From positions 1,052,186 through 1,116,185 of the forward strand of contig NW_022985555.1 in NCBI RefSeq assembly GCF_010093815.1: a stretch of 64,000 bases of DNA, written 5' to 3'. The notes under the pieces are model-generated. The model did no database searches, was not told the origin of the DNA, and saw only the letters and a list, made by a program, of their open reading frames with translations. This DNA comes from Pseudovirgaria hyperparasitica. Lineage: Eukaryota; Ascomycota; Dothideomycetes; Acrospermales; Acrospermaceae. Below, piece by piece: positions 1 through 12,692 of the stretch (position 1 is its first letter; each line of letters starts with the position of its first letter). The position numbers were made by a program, and so were the translations under genes.

Positions 1-2465
1 GCCTGCGCCACTGCGCGCGCCACTTGCTTATCTCTTACACTATGTGACAGTCCCTGTATAGACCTTTCTTGCTGTGGAGAACTTCGTTGGCGAGTGGAAC
101 CAGTTTGTGATCTTCCATATTTTAGACTCTGATACTCCTCATACTACTCCTGTTGTTAAGACTATGTTGATAGGATATCTTTCTCTTGCGCTTGATAGCC
201 AGCTCTTTCTTTTACTTGTCTCGCCAGTGGGAGGCCAGTCCCCGCGAAGGCCAGATGCTTGTGACGAGCATTGAGTATGCAGGAACGATGGCTGAGACTC
301 TGCTACATCTCTTGAATCAAGTGCCCTTGCCGTCTGAAGAGTTTGTCTCTCTCTCGAGGCTCTCAACTGTGCATTCTCCTTGTGCGTTGGTATTATGATT
401 CTATTGCACCAGTCTGGACCTATTGAGCCTTTTTTTTCTTTTCACACACGGCTATTATCTCTTACCTCTCTATTTTTGTGTCCGTAAGGTAGTGTATTCC
501 TTTTGGAAATTCGGTGACGACGACCAGAAAGACGATGAGCTGGAGTTCTTCGCCTGGTAGGAGGAGAGGGTATTTGTAGGACTAGGAGAGTAAGGACTGA
601 TAATTGAATTTACTGCGTACAATTGCTGTAATTGCAGTTAGGCATTCTTTGTGGTGAGATTGCAGTCCGGACTCTGCTGCTGTTCCCCTTGTCCAGTACT
701 TTGACACAAATCGCAAGTCTTGGCAAAAACAGGAGTTTGCCCAGTCACGCAAAACATTCCCACACCCGTTTTCTCAAGAAACTGGGCATTAGTTTGGTCC
801 CAGATACCGCATCATACCAAAAGGCTTATATACGACCGTCTAGCTACGTGGTATACTAAGCAGATATACCAGCAACTACACCCAGCTATGATGGCAACCT
901 ACGTCAAACCCGCTCTCTAGAATCTCTGGTATTCCCTAATTTTTCTCGTACAGATACATACAACATAGATTCCAGGAGCACACCAAGAAAAACTTATCTC
1001 AATGTAGACATACGCTTTCACTGGATGTCTGAGACTCCAGCCATTCGCACATTCTACGTCCAACGCAATAATGAACCTATCTAAGGTCCAAGTAGATTGA
1101 TTCATGATTTAGATTCTGCGCGTTACCGTCTCTGAGTGCAAGCTTTGCTCAACCTACGGCCTGTTCTCCGGCAACCGTTAGAGGAGGTAGTATGATTGTC
1201 TACTAATATTTAGAACTCTTATGGCCACTTGGAGCTATCCTGGTCTCAATGAGATAAGTGCCTTCTATCAATCTACTGGGTCTGCGTTCTGACTGAGTCA
1301 CAGGATTCCAGCCCTATAGTGTACTTCAATTGCGTCTCGATGACCACTGCCGCCCATCTACCTTCCTTCCAGGGCGAACGAATACAAATATCCAGCACAA
1401 TCAAGATAAATATACAAAGAAGTGGAAGACATGATATCTGACATCGACCGCCCTTCACAGAACTCTGCCGCCACAAGAACAGGGGATAGTAAAGTGTCAA
1501 ATGAGGGCAAGCACTGAAAGCTAAATCGCTGGAGGCCTTTGTCAAGATACATTACGATATTAGCTGCTAGATAATCAATGGCGGTTTTGGGCAGCAGTGT
1601 ATAACACATACTCAGATAATAGGTACTACGGTTCGGGTTGGAATCAGTCTATATTCTCGTACCTTGCATAGAATATCGCAATAGAAGTTCAAGGGTTGAG
1701 TCTCGTGTCTTGTGTCTCGTTCAGTTCATACATGGCTGCAGTGAGCTTTATGATTCATTTAACACACCAATGGTAACAATGTCGTATTTTGATGGTTTTG
1801 GTATTTGAGAATGGGTAGCACTTCGTCGGGACTGCCTTGCCTCTATAGAGGGCTATATTGAAAGTAATACTCACTAGTCGTGAGTTCTATACCTCTTCCA
1901 TCTTTCTCAAGTGAGAGTGGTTCTGTCTGAATGAGCGGTTGTCTCTTGTCAAGGAAGGCAGTCTTGGAAGAGTTCTACCTAGCTCAGTGCCCTGTCTGTT
2001 GTAGGAACTGGGCCATACCAGCGCTTTTGTCTCTTCTTTCCGTCTGTATATATACCAGCTATGAGTTGCCTTGTCAGTCTTTCCCTCCATATGGAACTCT
2101 CATTGCCGGCCATGGAGCTGCAGTCAGATGCTCGGGCCAGTGCCCCTGAGTGCTACCTAAGGAGATGAATCAGCACTGAGCTAGGCTATCTGCTTTCAAT
2201 GGCGGTCTGACAAGGGTATCGTGAAGCCTTGTGAATAGGCTCGTGCTATTCGAAAGCCTGTTTTGAGTCGTCTGACCTTGGTTAGCTCGATCATTTCGCC
2301 GCTCAATACCACGCTAGCCCGAGAGCTGTTCGCTTATAACATTTCATTTCCCGCCTGATCTCCATCTTTCTTCCATCCCACAACATCACCCTGTTTTTCA
2401 ACCAGACTTTCTACCGCTCATCTCAAAAATCACACAAATCACGTTACAACCTTTTCACTATCACA
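1..2465. other. Gene-free left edge
   Basis: No open frame here has recognisable protein similarity, and none extends beyond about 90 codons. I see no tRNA-like box, no long repeat and no transposon ends. The last 120 bases before 2466 are pyrimidine-rich with short CA runs, as is usual for a fungal core promoter and 5' leader, and probably belong to the small gene that starts at 2466. Confidence 0.6.
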
Positions 2466-2986
2466 ATGGCACCAAAGAATGGCACCAAAGCAATCGATTG
2501 GAAAGATCCGGGTGCTGATGCTAAGGTGAGTTCAAGGAGGGCCTTGGATATCTCCATACCGTTTGGTTTGAACTTAAAATCTGACTGTGAACAGCTTCTC
2601 GCAGCTATCTTGATCTGCGCCGATCTCAAGATTACCAGTGAGCTTAAAGCGAAGATCAATGTCTTCCTCGGACTCGGTATGTCTCCATTGCTTGCTCACT
2701 TCACATCACCTACTCTTGATTTTCTCGCTATTTCATGACCCATACTAACAACTAGGTAGACCCAAAGTCTCAATCAATTGATCATCGCATCCGTGCGGTC
2801 AAGAAGTCTGCCGAAGTGCAAGATGATGCGAACGACAGCGAGGCTTCAGTGAAGCCCATCAAAGCAATCAAGAAGAGAGTTCCCCGCGATACCTCTGAGG
2901 AAGGTTTTCAGGCCCAGTCCCCACCCAACAAGATGCGCAACACTCGCTCTTACCTGAAGAGGGAGAGCAGTTCCGAGTACGAGTGA
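2466..2986 (+). CDS. Small basic, probably nuclear protein (122 aa), three exons
   Basis: Exons 2466-2525, 2595-2676 and 2760-2986 join to 369 nt with GT..AG introns of 69 and 83 bp. The product has a helix-like N-terminal part starting near residue 11 (DWKDPGADAK followed by LLAAILICADLKI). A stretch around residues 49-65 follows (DPKSQSIDHRIRAVKK), and then a lysine/arginine/serine-rich tail. This layout resembles short Pezizomycotina proteins in which a D-x-K-L-L-x-x-I-L helix precedes an I-x-x-R-x-R motif. They are often suspected of DNA binding, but I recall no assigned function. The second intron has tandem acceptors four bases apart (2755 and 2759). Only the distal one keeps the frame, because the proximal one meets TGA within nine codons. 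A pyrimidine-rich leader precedes the ATG. The gene model is well supported by frame and splice consistency; the function is unknown. Confidence 0.7.
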
Positions 2987-5369
2987 TCTTTCGAGCTGGA
3001 GCAAGCTCCAAAGCTCTGTGAGCTTGGGAAGACGCCACTTCTTGTGCAGTCTGGGGGGTCAAAACCCGGGCTCAATATGGGAGACCCGAGGTTTCAACAG
3101 CAGTGGGAGTAGCTATTTTATATAGCTAGGAGTGCAAATGAATGGTTTCGCAAGTTGAAATGCTTTGAGATGTACACTTGCACCGAGTGAATACACTTTG
3201 TTTACTTTGTGAACCCGTATTGGTAAGCGTATTGCTGACCTGCATACAGACTAGGCTTTCCTTTATGGTCCTTTACATCAATGTATTAAACCCTCAACTA
3301 CTGCGTTGGTCGTAGAATACGACTATTGAGTCACGAAAGCTGTAAAGTTCTCTTCTGCCATACTACAAAGCAGTACCGTGGGGTTTGTTCTCATAATTGC
3401 AGTAATGACCGAAGTCTGCGGGCTGTCATATTGATGTGGTATCACTCTTCCAAACGAGAAAGATGCGCCAATTCCTCTTATGCCACATCAGCTTTCTTTT
3501 GCTGGTATCCGATGCTTCTGATCTAACCTGAGCGGCACTTAGCCGGAGTAGTGAAAGGTCAGCTGGGTAGGAGATATCTTGGAGACATCTTGGAGACTGT
3601 GATAGACGTTAGTTGTACTTGTCGGGGCTGATTCCAAAGCCTTTGGCTGTGGTGGATGCTGTTGAGAAGATGATCAGCTCGATATCTGAGCCGTATAGAC
3701 CGTACAAGAGTCGTCAGCGTGCGAGGAACCTGTAAATCAGGACGATATAAGCTGGATTAGGCTATTGTATCAGAGATTTCGATATTCGCAAGTCTTCATA
3801 CACAGTTCATAAGTTGTAAATATTGTAATGAGCTCGGTGGTGACTGGTCTCGCCCTTGAGGTGATCTTCAGACATCAAGTAGACGGTGATTGGATCGCGT
3901 CAAAATTATCTTCAGAGATTCCTTCCTTTGCAAACAGCTTTATGATTGCAAAAGTTTGACTTCTGCTTCGCCAACTTCCACGATGACGCGTTTCGTCTCT
4001 AGAGGATAATCATGACCACGCCTCTAGCTAGCCATATTTCCAGGTTTTCTCGCCTGCTATGATGGCAGTATACAGACCCTGGTTCCTGTTGATGCGGTGC
4101 ATAGAACTAATGAAATCAAAGTTCGGCGCCAGGGCAGAAGTGACTTTTCGGCCAAAGGTCAATCCCTTATTTTTCCGCCACTATCAACCACACAGTCCTC
4201 ACTTACGAGAGCGATGGCTTTTTTTAAAGACCTTATCATAGTCTGGTGTCCCACTGATGTGATACCTTCTTGTTCTTGATGTCACTGACTCAGGACTACG
4301 GTGAAACATTTGTATCAAGGGTATATTTCTTTTGTCAACTTTGTCTCTTTCCCTGATTCTTCGATCGTATTCTTCTCAGACTTCTCCATTTCTCGCGTAC
4401 CGATATTTAGATCCTAGACTTGGACGCCTCGTTAAATTCTCCAATACTAATATTACACGATCAGACCACCCGGGTATCATTCAACATGATCAGAATTGTA
4501 ACAACACAAGTACATTCCCTTGCGAGACTTCTCCTTTGTACTGCTTTGCAAGCAATGAATTTTCATCGTCAAGTAGAACCATGCCCTTCGAATTGTAGAA
4601 CGAGCATGGAAAACATTCAAGTATCGACCTCGTTTTCAACTTAAGATGAATTGATCTCAAGTTAAAGTGGCCAAGGAAAATGTATTATGCAACTCCATTA
4701 CAATAAATTCTGCTATGTACATTTCTCCCATACCTGGAGCATGATGAACAAAATAATACCGAATTATTCCCTACTTGATTTCTGTCCGCTTGTGATTCTA
4801 CATCGCCTGTGCCCATGATGGGAGGTCTAGAAGCTTAGCTGGCATTGTTCTCCGTCTTGATTGGGGAAGTCGAAGTCACGTGTCGTACTCACGCGCGCTG
4901 TTATTATGTACTTCGTATTTGATGACAAGATGGATAGCGAGGGACGCTGGGGTGCGAACACTACAGAAACTTTAAATAACCCGCTCGCCCACTGCTCGTT
5001 GAGCTAACCAAAGCAGGAAACTCAAACCCTGCCGCTTTGAGTATGGCACGCTCGATCCGGTCCACACTTAAGTTCTAGTGTACTGTAGACATACGCCACT
5101 TCTGATGTTGGTACCCATCGATGCCAAATATGTTATAGGCAGGCTCGTAATAGTAGAGTATGCATTGAGATCACGTACGTACTCATGACCTGCATCGAAG
5201 CTAGAGGCGAACGCTACTTGTATTATTCGTTGCACACTTGCGGTACAGATTAAAAAGAACTTCCCATATGCTGCATGGCTGCGTCTATTCTCTATATACC
5301 GTAGGGAAACCGTGGACCACCGACAGAGAAATTCTAGGCACAATACTTGAGGCATAAGGAGCGAATTTA
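2987..5369. other. Spacer between small gene and desaturase
   Basis: No recognisable coding sequence on either strand. A 12-base stretch around 3571-3597 (cttggagacat) is duplicated once. The remainder is unremarkable and of moderate AT content. The right end must include the 3' untranslated region of the minus-strand desaturase gene. Confidence 0.5.
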
Positions 5370-7267
5370 TCAGAAAACGGAGACTCCTTCCTTGCAAACA
5401 ATGGGTCCCTCTGCTGGCTGTACCAGCTCGGTGATCATTGCCGCAACTTCTTCGAGCCGACCGAGAACAACTTTATTGCCCTCTATGAAAGAAAAGCACT
5501 TATATTGAACTTGTGTCTTCGAGCAAAATTCTTTGACCAACACTTGTAAGCTTCGCAAGTTGTGCCTCGGAACGCGAGGGAACAAGTGGTGCACGGCCTG
5601 GAATTGCAAGCCGCCATGCAGCCAATCCAACCATTCTGGGCATTCAACATCCATGGTAGTTCGCAACTGATGCTGAGGGAATGACTCGATGGGTCCAAGA
5701 TTCGAAGTCGGCATCCCCCAGTGGCTTAGGGTGATCTGAACGTGTAGCAACATGGTAGACGCATGTGAGATAACAACGAAACCAATGCGTGTCGGCCAGT
5801 CAGGTAGGGTACACCAGACAAGACCATAACCGAAGATCGTCCAGTAGCACAGCATGAAAGCGATCTCGAGAGCGTCTACCCAAGGTTGTGCGCGCTGACT
5901 GCCGATCAAAAGATACCACCAGGATAGTGCGTACAGGTTGAACCGCGCAAGTGCCATTACTGGATAGTACGTCCATTTTTGCCATGCTACGAGTCGATCT
6001 GCAGCAGCGTCCCAAGTAAACTCGGAGCCGTAAAAGGTACTTATGATTGACTTGAAGTAAGTTGGGGATGTGGAGAACAGAGGTACGTTTTGTAGATCAG
6101 GATCGTGCTCCTACAAACGTGAATAAGAGATCCAGGGCTAGTTTCAAGCGCAAACTTACAGGCATATTCGTGACCAAGTGATGCACGTTGTGGGACTGCT
6201 TCCACCAGCCTATGGAGAGCCCGCAGCAAAAATCCGCAACGAAGGTTCCAATCAACGTGTCCGAGACCAGGTTTCCTGTGATACCTCGGTGTCCAGCATC
6301 ATGAGCGACAAACATTATCTGGTGCTTCGAGGCAGTCAGTAATGTTCTCCTAGCAGGATCTTAAGATTGACACACCCAGAACATGCCCAGAAAGACTGAG
6401 GAGACCAAATAGTGCTCCTTAATCAAGAAGAACAGAAAGGCGCCAAAGAGAGCGGCATAGCGGATTCCCTCCTTCGCGTACTCAGAATATCGGCAGACGT
6501 AGAAGCCATCCTTTCGAATCCGTTCGTGTAAGGTCTCGTACTCTGCGCATATTGCTCGCTGTGTTTCGTCATCAACAGCCGGATAAGCCTGCACCTGGGC
6601 TATGGTCTCTCTTTCTTCTATCGCCGCGATCTTTGTGTTTCGATTGCAGTCGGAGGGGTTCAGAGGCTTCTACTAAGGTTAGCAAATTGACGCCTTCGTA
6701 CTTGACGAAAGGTGTTACCCAAGTCGTTCAATCGTAGGAAAATGTAAAAGCAAGGATCTTACGCTCGCGTAGCCGGTACATGCTATACTGTCGCCGAATT
6801 TCTCACTACCATCCGAGATGAGTAGCTCTTCTTTCTGTATGTCTCTCACGTATTGCCCTCCTTGCGTTGGGGGGACGATGTTAACCCAGGGCTTTTCAAG
6901 TCTACCTATACGGAAGGGTTTCATGAGAAGTCGCGTACGGTGATTGTGGTAACTGCGCGGTTTCAGTATGGAATGACACAATCGATGTATAAAGACACGG
7001 CTTGTGAGCTTGTTCACTCATTCAGTAAACAGTCTTCTCACACAGACATGCGCGACCGTGAGAGCTTCTCGGGTGAAATTTGACATACGCATTGATCTCG
7101 CAAGTTGCGTCTCTTCCAACCATATGCAGAATAACGAGCTTTCCACCCGGGTGCTGGTCGAGCCAACTGTCAAGTCGTAAGACGTAGCCATCGTAAATGA
7201 CAATTTGTTGCCCGACTGAAATAAGGTCTTTGATCTGTCCTGCGGAAAAGAAAATAGAGCGACTCAT
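5370..7267 (-). CDS. Delta-8 sphingolipid desaturase with N-terminal cytochrome b5 domain
   Basis: Five exons on the minus strand (7267-7089, 6952-6763, 6669-6376, 6324-6160, 6110-5370) give 522 aa. The cytochrome b5 domain lies at residues 1-75 with the haem-binding HPGG at 39-42. It is fused to a membrane di-iron desaturase with three histidine boxes: HDAGH (229-233), HNVHH (266-270) and QAVHH (447-451). The glutamine opening the third box is typical of front-end b5-fusion desaturases. Sequences such as FRIGRLEKPW and NMPEHDPDLQNVPLF point to the fungal delta-8 group, which desaturates the long-chain base of glucosylceramides at the ER. The start at 7267 places the b5 domain directly at the N-terminus as in the family. 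Intron 2 ends in TAGTAG; only the second AG avoids an in-frame stop. Intron 3 was placed so that exon 4 opens with HQIMF, matching the family. A delta-6 or delta-5 acyl specificity is less likely but not excluded by sequence alone. Confidence 0.92.
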
Positions 7268-10029
7268 CAATGCGGCTGCCTGGAAGTTAGTTATCGAGGT
7301 CAGAGACCGATCTGATTTGAGAATGGATTCCTGAGCGATGTGAGGTATTTTTGAGGTGGAGAGGTTGAAGAGTGTGAAGAGCGGACATATAATACAGAAG
7401 GTGTATGCAAGGGATGTTGTACAAAGGCATGCGCACAGATACAGAAGGCACGCAGGCGGTTGTAAATGAACCTTTGAGCTCGCCAAGGCCCAATTGCAGT
7501 ATGGTGAACGGCATAAAGTGAACAGAGGGCAAAAGATTGCAGGTAACAGCGGGCGTTTGATGGGCGGCAGTCGAAATGCGCAACATCTGCCAAGTGTTGT
7601 CGTAGCTCATAGCTCTTGGCATGATGGGGAGGCTCTTTTGCCATCCATGGATCTGTGCAAAGGGAAAGGGGACGACGTCTATGTCACCAGTAACCAGTCT
7701 AGCTATAAGCAGCCCGGGGCCCTGCTTTTACTGTGGGTTTGCCCTCCACATTTGAAGGATCCTACCTATCGTCGTCCACTTGCAAGTCGCACGCGTGCTA
7801 GCACGAGCGATATGACTTGCCTCTTCTATGCAGGGGATTGGTTCTAGGCCCGAGGCGCAGCGGTAGACGGCGACGCACGCGTGCGACGGTGCAACGCGTT
7901 TCATGGAATTGTTGAATTTCCGTAGCTTCTCGCCGGGCCGTAGAACCTATCAGATTCAGCCCATTCCGACCGATGCAGAGCATTCGCCGGCCCGTGGCGT
8001 AGATTTGCAGCTCGGTTACATGTGTCCTCGGGACTTGAAGAGAAACTACGTGCCGTAGTGAAAGAATGTAGTGGAAATGGGCTGTCTGATCCTGCTAAGG
8101 GCGGGAACATTCCCCGCACGTCTTCGCCCTTCCTAAATGGCGGGGAGAAAAATGGTCAGAAGATGGAGAAGGCTTGCAATGATGACAGAATCGAGGTTAA
8201 TGTAAGTCGTGGGGATGCGCACATTGATTACATTAGATGAACATGGAACAATAAAAGTGCGCGGCCGTGAGAAATCCGTACGCCCGGAATAGACTCCGCC
8301 CGGACCCTTTCTTTCAGTCACGAATGGGAACCTTCAAAACCCACCGGCGCAGGAGCATAACTGTCATCCGGCTGTCATCGCGCGGCCCGAAGAAGTATGA
8401 CATCATATCCGCGCTCATCTCTTGGGGTGTGCGCGTGTCAGCCGTATTTAGTCACGCGATACCGTGATACGCAATAGATTAATGCACAAAGCATACTGAG
8501 CTTTACTTTAGACACTACAGCTGCTATCTCACAGTACACTCGGGCAACTGCACTTTAAGCATATCAAGACCCTGATATCACGCCATTTTCAACTTCTCGG
8601 ATCTACTACGCCTCGTATTTGCTCGGTAGGGCTCGGATGCATGATCCGCAATGAGCCGGAATAGTTTTATTACTCTATTATATCCACGCACCGAGACATA
8701 TACGTGGTAAATACTACACAAGAATATGTGTCTATCTACTGGTTCTCTATATTCATTCCCCCGGTTCTCATGGCCCAAGTTTGCGTCTCGGGTTCCGTCG
8801 GCTATTAATACAGACTTGTCATCATCTTGAACAGAAAATCCATTAGAATGTTGGTGTTTCAACCTCGTGATATCGTGGATGCGACAAAATAGATTGTATT
8901 GTTGGAAATATCCCGCAATAGTGCCGACTGCCGTACAAATCGCCGAACGAGCCTGAGTGGATCCACAACTGAAACGTGTGCGGGTAAGGGTCCATTGAAA
9001 TTAAGCCGCAGAATACTACATAAATCATGAAGCGCAAAGTGCCGAGAACTCTGGAGATTCAGGTCATCACCTTCAAGATCATCATATTATACTTACATCG
9101 TAGGGTAGACATGAGGCTTCTTCATAAATTTACCAGCATCGTCGGAGATTTATTCATCGGATGAGGCATAACGAAAGCCTAGCTTGGTTAAACCATAAGA
9201 GTGCGGCGACGTCTATTGACAGCACCAAGGATCTCTATAGAATATTGCGCCCTCCAAGAAGATCAATCCTAAAAGGGTTACAAGCTACACAGATGTCAAG
9301 GTATCCGTGTGAAATGACATACAAAGAGTCGAGAGAACCACTGAGACATACAGAAACTGTCTTGAATTTGAACGAATCACTTCGCGCTGTCGTCAATGAG
9401 CAGACTGTACCTGTGAGCTGATCTTATCAGGCTTCACTCCATCAAGACCCTGGCTTAATTTGCATTCAAGCGAATCCGACGGACGTGAGGTCCAGAACGC
9501 ATCACCATCGACACTTGCCGCACTTTCAATGAAAATCCTCAGAATGTATCCTGGTAACAGAACGCTCTTTGGTAGCTAACGGATGAGACATAGCATTTCT
9601 AGTGTCCTTGACACAGGCATGGGAAAAAACAAATTCCTCCATAGTGACATAAATCTGCAGAGTATGACCTATTTTTGGCAGTCTTGTATAGACGACTTCT
9701 GCAAAGATCTAACATTTTCTACGTCTAGCCACGCGAATACATAAAAGAGCCGAAAGATAAACCACTTACTGGGGTGGAGCGATGTCTTTGTTCCTTACAC
9801 AACGCGAGACCCATATCAACATCCTTTAGATCTGGGCATTATTTCATTAGCATAATACCCACAAGTCTAAGATTCGAATTTCAACAACATGAGTAAATTT
9901 TCCATGGCTAGTGCTATCGTTTAAGTTGTTAACACCCAATAACTCTTATAAACACGAGACTAACAATTCTCGGATGTGCATAGATCGATTACTTTCTGAC
10001 GTTTCAATCTCACCTCTTTTTCTATCTGT
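7268..10029. other. Spacer upstream of desaturase, downstream of lactonase A
   Basis: About 2.8 kb without a recognisable gene. The part from 7700 to 8450 is richer in CG dinucleotides (many CCGG and GCGC words) than the part from 8500 to 10000, which is AT-richer. The CG-rich part could be promoter sequence of the desaturase gene starting at 7267. Open frames here are short and have no recognisable similarity. Confidence 0.45.
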
Positions 10030-11317
10030 CTAAATCAGATCTGCAGCGACATTGCTAACATGAAACACACCCCCTACTCCAACAATCCAAATTCCATTCT
10101 TCTCAAACACCAAATTGACCGCCAGATTCGGAGCCTTCATTCTAATGCTTCCAATTGTAAGTCCTGTTTCCGGGTCAATTACGTCTACCGTCTCCCGCGC
10201 GCCCACAAACAGATACCCCTCCTTACTCGCATGAATACCATCATAGTACCAGGCAAGCGGCTCGTTCAATAACCTCTTGTTCTCTAGCACAGGAAGTTTC
10301 TTGCCTGTCTTCTTAGAGACAGAAAAATCGTACGAATATAGACTACGCTGCGCGTATGGATCGAGACGCGTTGGTCGACTCCCAGATACACCTGTTTCCT
10401 GCATGTATATCGTCTTGCCATCAGGCGAAATTGTCACACCATTCGTATTTCCAGTGCTTGGATCTGTCCCATGTAGGACTTTCGGGCGGAGGGTTGTCCC
10501 ATTGATGAAATACGTCTGTGGGCGTGTTGGGGGCGCATATGGAGTGACGGCTTTCCCATACCCAGATTTGCTGTCAGTGAAGTAAAAGTTTCCTTCGGGG
10601 TCCATGGCAATGTCATTCAGCGCCCCAAATGGTTGCTCATAGTAGTGATTCAGTAGTGAAGTCTTGACCCAGGTTTGAGGGTCGATGACGGCAAGTTCAG
10701 CGGGTGCATCAAGGTTCCCGGCAACGCCACCGTCGTTCACGACGTAGAGTTTGCCGTCGCGTGCGTGGCACCCGTGATGGTTAATCAGAGGTGGGGTGGT
10801 CATGATGTTGCGCAGAGTGTTGGTCCTGGTATCGAGGAGGTATTGCAATGTGTGTACACCATTATCACCTCCTGGCGGGCCCCATTCTGTGAAGAATAGT
10901 TCACCGTTAGGGGTTAGACATGGGCCTTCGTGATTGATCTGGGACATCTCTTGGACATGTTCAAGAGACACACCTGGACCGATCAAGTCGAAGAATGCTT
11001 CATCATATGCGATGAACTCGGTCTCGTTAAGCTGCGCGTTCCTATGATTTGATGTTGGTAGGGATAAAGGGCATACTGGATGGTATAACTCACAATGCAT
11101 TGAGAGAATCTTCGGACGCTTGCGTATCCCATGGTGCCTGGAACGCAGTTCTGTTGAAGTGCCACGGTAAGGAGCGAAATTCAGGTGTCTCATATGTTAG
11201 CCAAGCCCATGTTGAGTTTTGGGGGCTAAAATTAGGAGGAAGTAACTTCAAGTATCTTGATCCCGCGATGACAGTGCATGCATGCGCGCATAACATTAAT
11301 ATGACTCGCATCCTCAT
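10030..11317 (-). CDS. Secreted SMP-30/gluconolactonase-like beta-propeller (lactonase A)
   Basis: Two exons (11317-11094 and 11041-10030; intron 51 bp) give 411 aa. The start at 11317 is the first true ATG in frame and opens a signal peptide (MRMRVILMLCAHACTVIAG), so the protein is probably secreted. The body shows the repeated blades of the SMP-30/gluconolactonase/LRE-like fold: a Glu in NHEGPCLTPNGELFFTEWG, LNDIAMDPEGNFYFTD, TNGVTISPDGKTIYMQETG and YYDGIHASKEG. The metal-binding Glu, Asn and Asp positions of the family look conserved (HEGP, LND, YYDGIH). Members hydrolyse sugar lactones or related esters using a divalent cation; the actual substrate cannot be read from sequence. A divergent relative (lactonase B) lies 1.4 kb away on the other strand. 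Confidence 0.85.
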
Positions 11318-12692
11318 GGATCTTGTACTCTGGTTTGGCAATCAAATCATGTAGACATTTCCGGCTTCGTGCGCTCTTTATATGTTTTGGGAATTTTCCA
11401 AGAAGCCTTTCATTAGTTTGGTCTTCGGCCTAGTTAGGCGACACGCCTCGGGAAGATCCCGTAGGTTGCCTTGTCCGTTGATGTAGCAGATGCTATTACT
11501 CCTGACCCACATTTATGTTCAGCCATTTTCTTCCATATTTGCTATAATATAATATGTTTATATAAATCAATCTCTATTCTTTTAATAGCTCATCTTTTTT
11601 TTTTCTTAGCTAGATCAATATTTAAAGACTAGAACACAGTTAAGGATCTGATCTTCTTGGCTTACTCGATTAGTCTATGTACTACTTGGTAAAGTATAGG
11701 CACTTATATCAGCGTATAGGAAATGAAAAAAGAGCGAGCGTGAGCATTAATGAGTGGTAAGAGTGATAGAATCAAGGTAACCAACGGATCCGGTCTTTGT
11801 TATCAGTCAGCCTCGTGGCCTACTTCTGTGTGTTTACATCCGGCGTAACCTTCGGTTACATCGCATGTGATCCTCTCCAACGCACTGGTATCTTTCGTGT
11901 CTCATTTATTTCAGGTACCGACATCTCATTGTCTAATACGGAAGTATACGGTATTAGCTCATGCTCCCAGTACATGCAACAAGTGATGAACAACAAGTGC
12001 GGCATCTTCAAGTGATGCAAGGAAGTTTTATTGTGCAGCTGAGTTGCATGACTAGTGCCTCTATGTGGCTCTCTACGAAACAATAAAAACTCGGAGTACA
12101 CCGACCCTATAGGATGGTGCATGTCGAGTCCATTCTGAGCATTTTAGCAAATGGCTCTATTTGAGCTCGGGCATTCACTACCTAGTATAGCTAGTGTAGC
12201 AAGTGACGCTTGGCCTCAAGGTAAATATGTACACACTCTTCACACTCGGCCCGTCTAAAGGCATAATTCAATCAATCAAACTTGGTGACAATTCGACACA
12301 CATATGTATAAGCCAATAATAAATCCCAGGGAATAAGCCTCGGTGCAATACAAATCCGACAAGGGAGCGATGATGTAAACTCGCTTTAGTTGCATGTCCC
12401 AAGCAGCTCCGCCAATGGCAACGCTGACATCGTGCCAGTGCGTACTCAAGGTCCTCATGCAATAATCAAAACCGAGACGGTGTGCGGCACAGCTTGGAAG
12501 AAGTGCTCGATAATTGACTCATATAATGCATGTTATAAGAGGCTGAGCTGGGTAACACGACTACAGTTGCCTCGACTCCTTTAACTTTCACCTGGGCGAG
12601 CAGGTCAATTGAGCACATAGTCCCAGTAGTGCACGCATCGAAGCACCACGGAAGCTCATATTCCAGAAAGCACGTCAAGTCACCAATCGAGA
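11318..12692. promoter_or_regulatory. Shared divergent intergenic region of the two lactonase genes
   Basis: This 1375-bp region separates the start codons of two oppositely transcribed SMP-30-like genes and so must hold both promoters. It contains an AT-rich patch (about 11520-11640) described separately. I see no convincing gene inside. Co-regulation is an inference from the geometry only. Confidence 0.45.
11520..11640. repeat. AT-rich island, possible RIP-altered repeat remnant
   Basis: The stretch contains runs such as gctataatataatatg and tatataaatcaatc and a 10-base T run, and is much poorer in G and C than its flanks. Such abrupt AT islands in Pezizomycotina commonly mark transposon scraps mutated by RIP, but no terminal repeats or coding traces are visible here. 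Confidence 0.3.

Noticed and set aside
9840-9875. B-box-like word (gattcgaatttc) suggesting a tRNA
   Set aside because: No A box at proper distance and no cloverleaf stems could be drawn.
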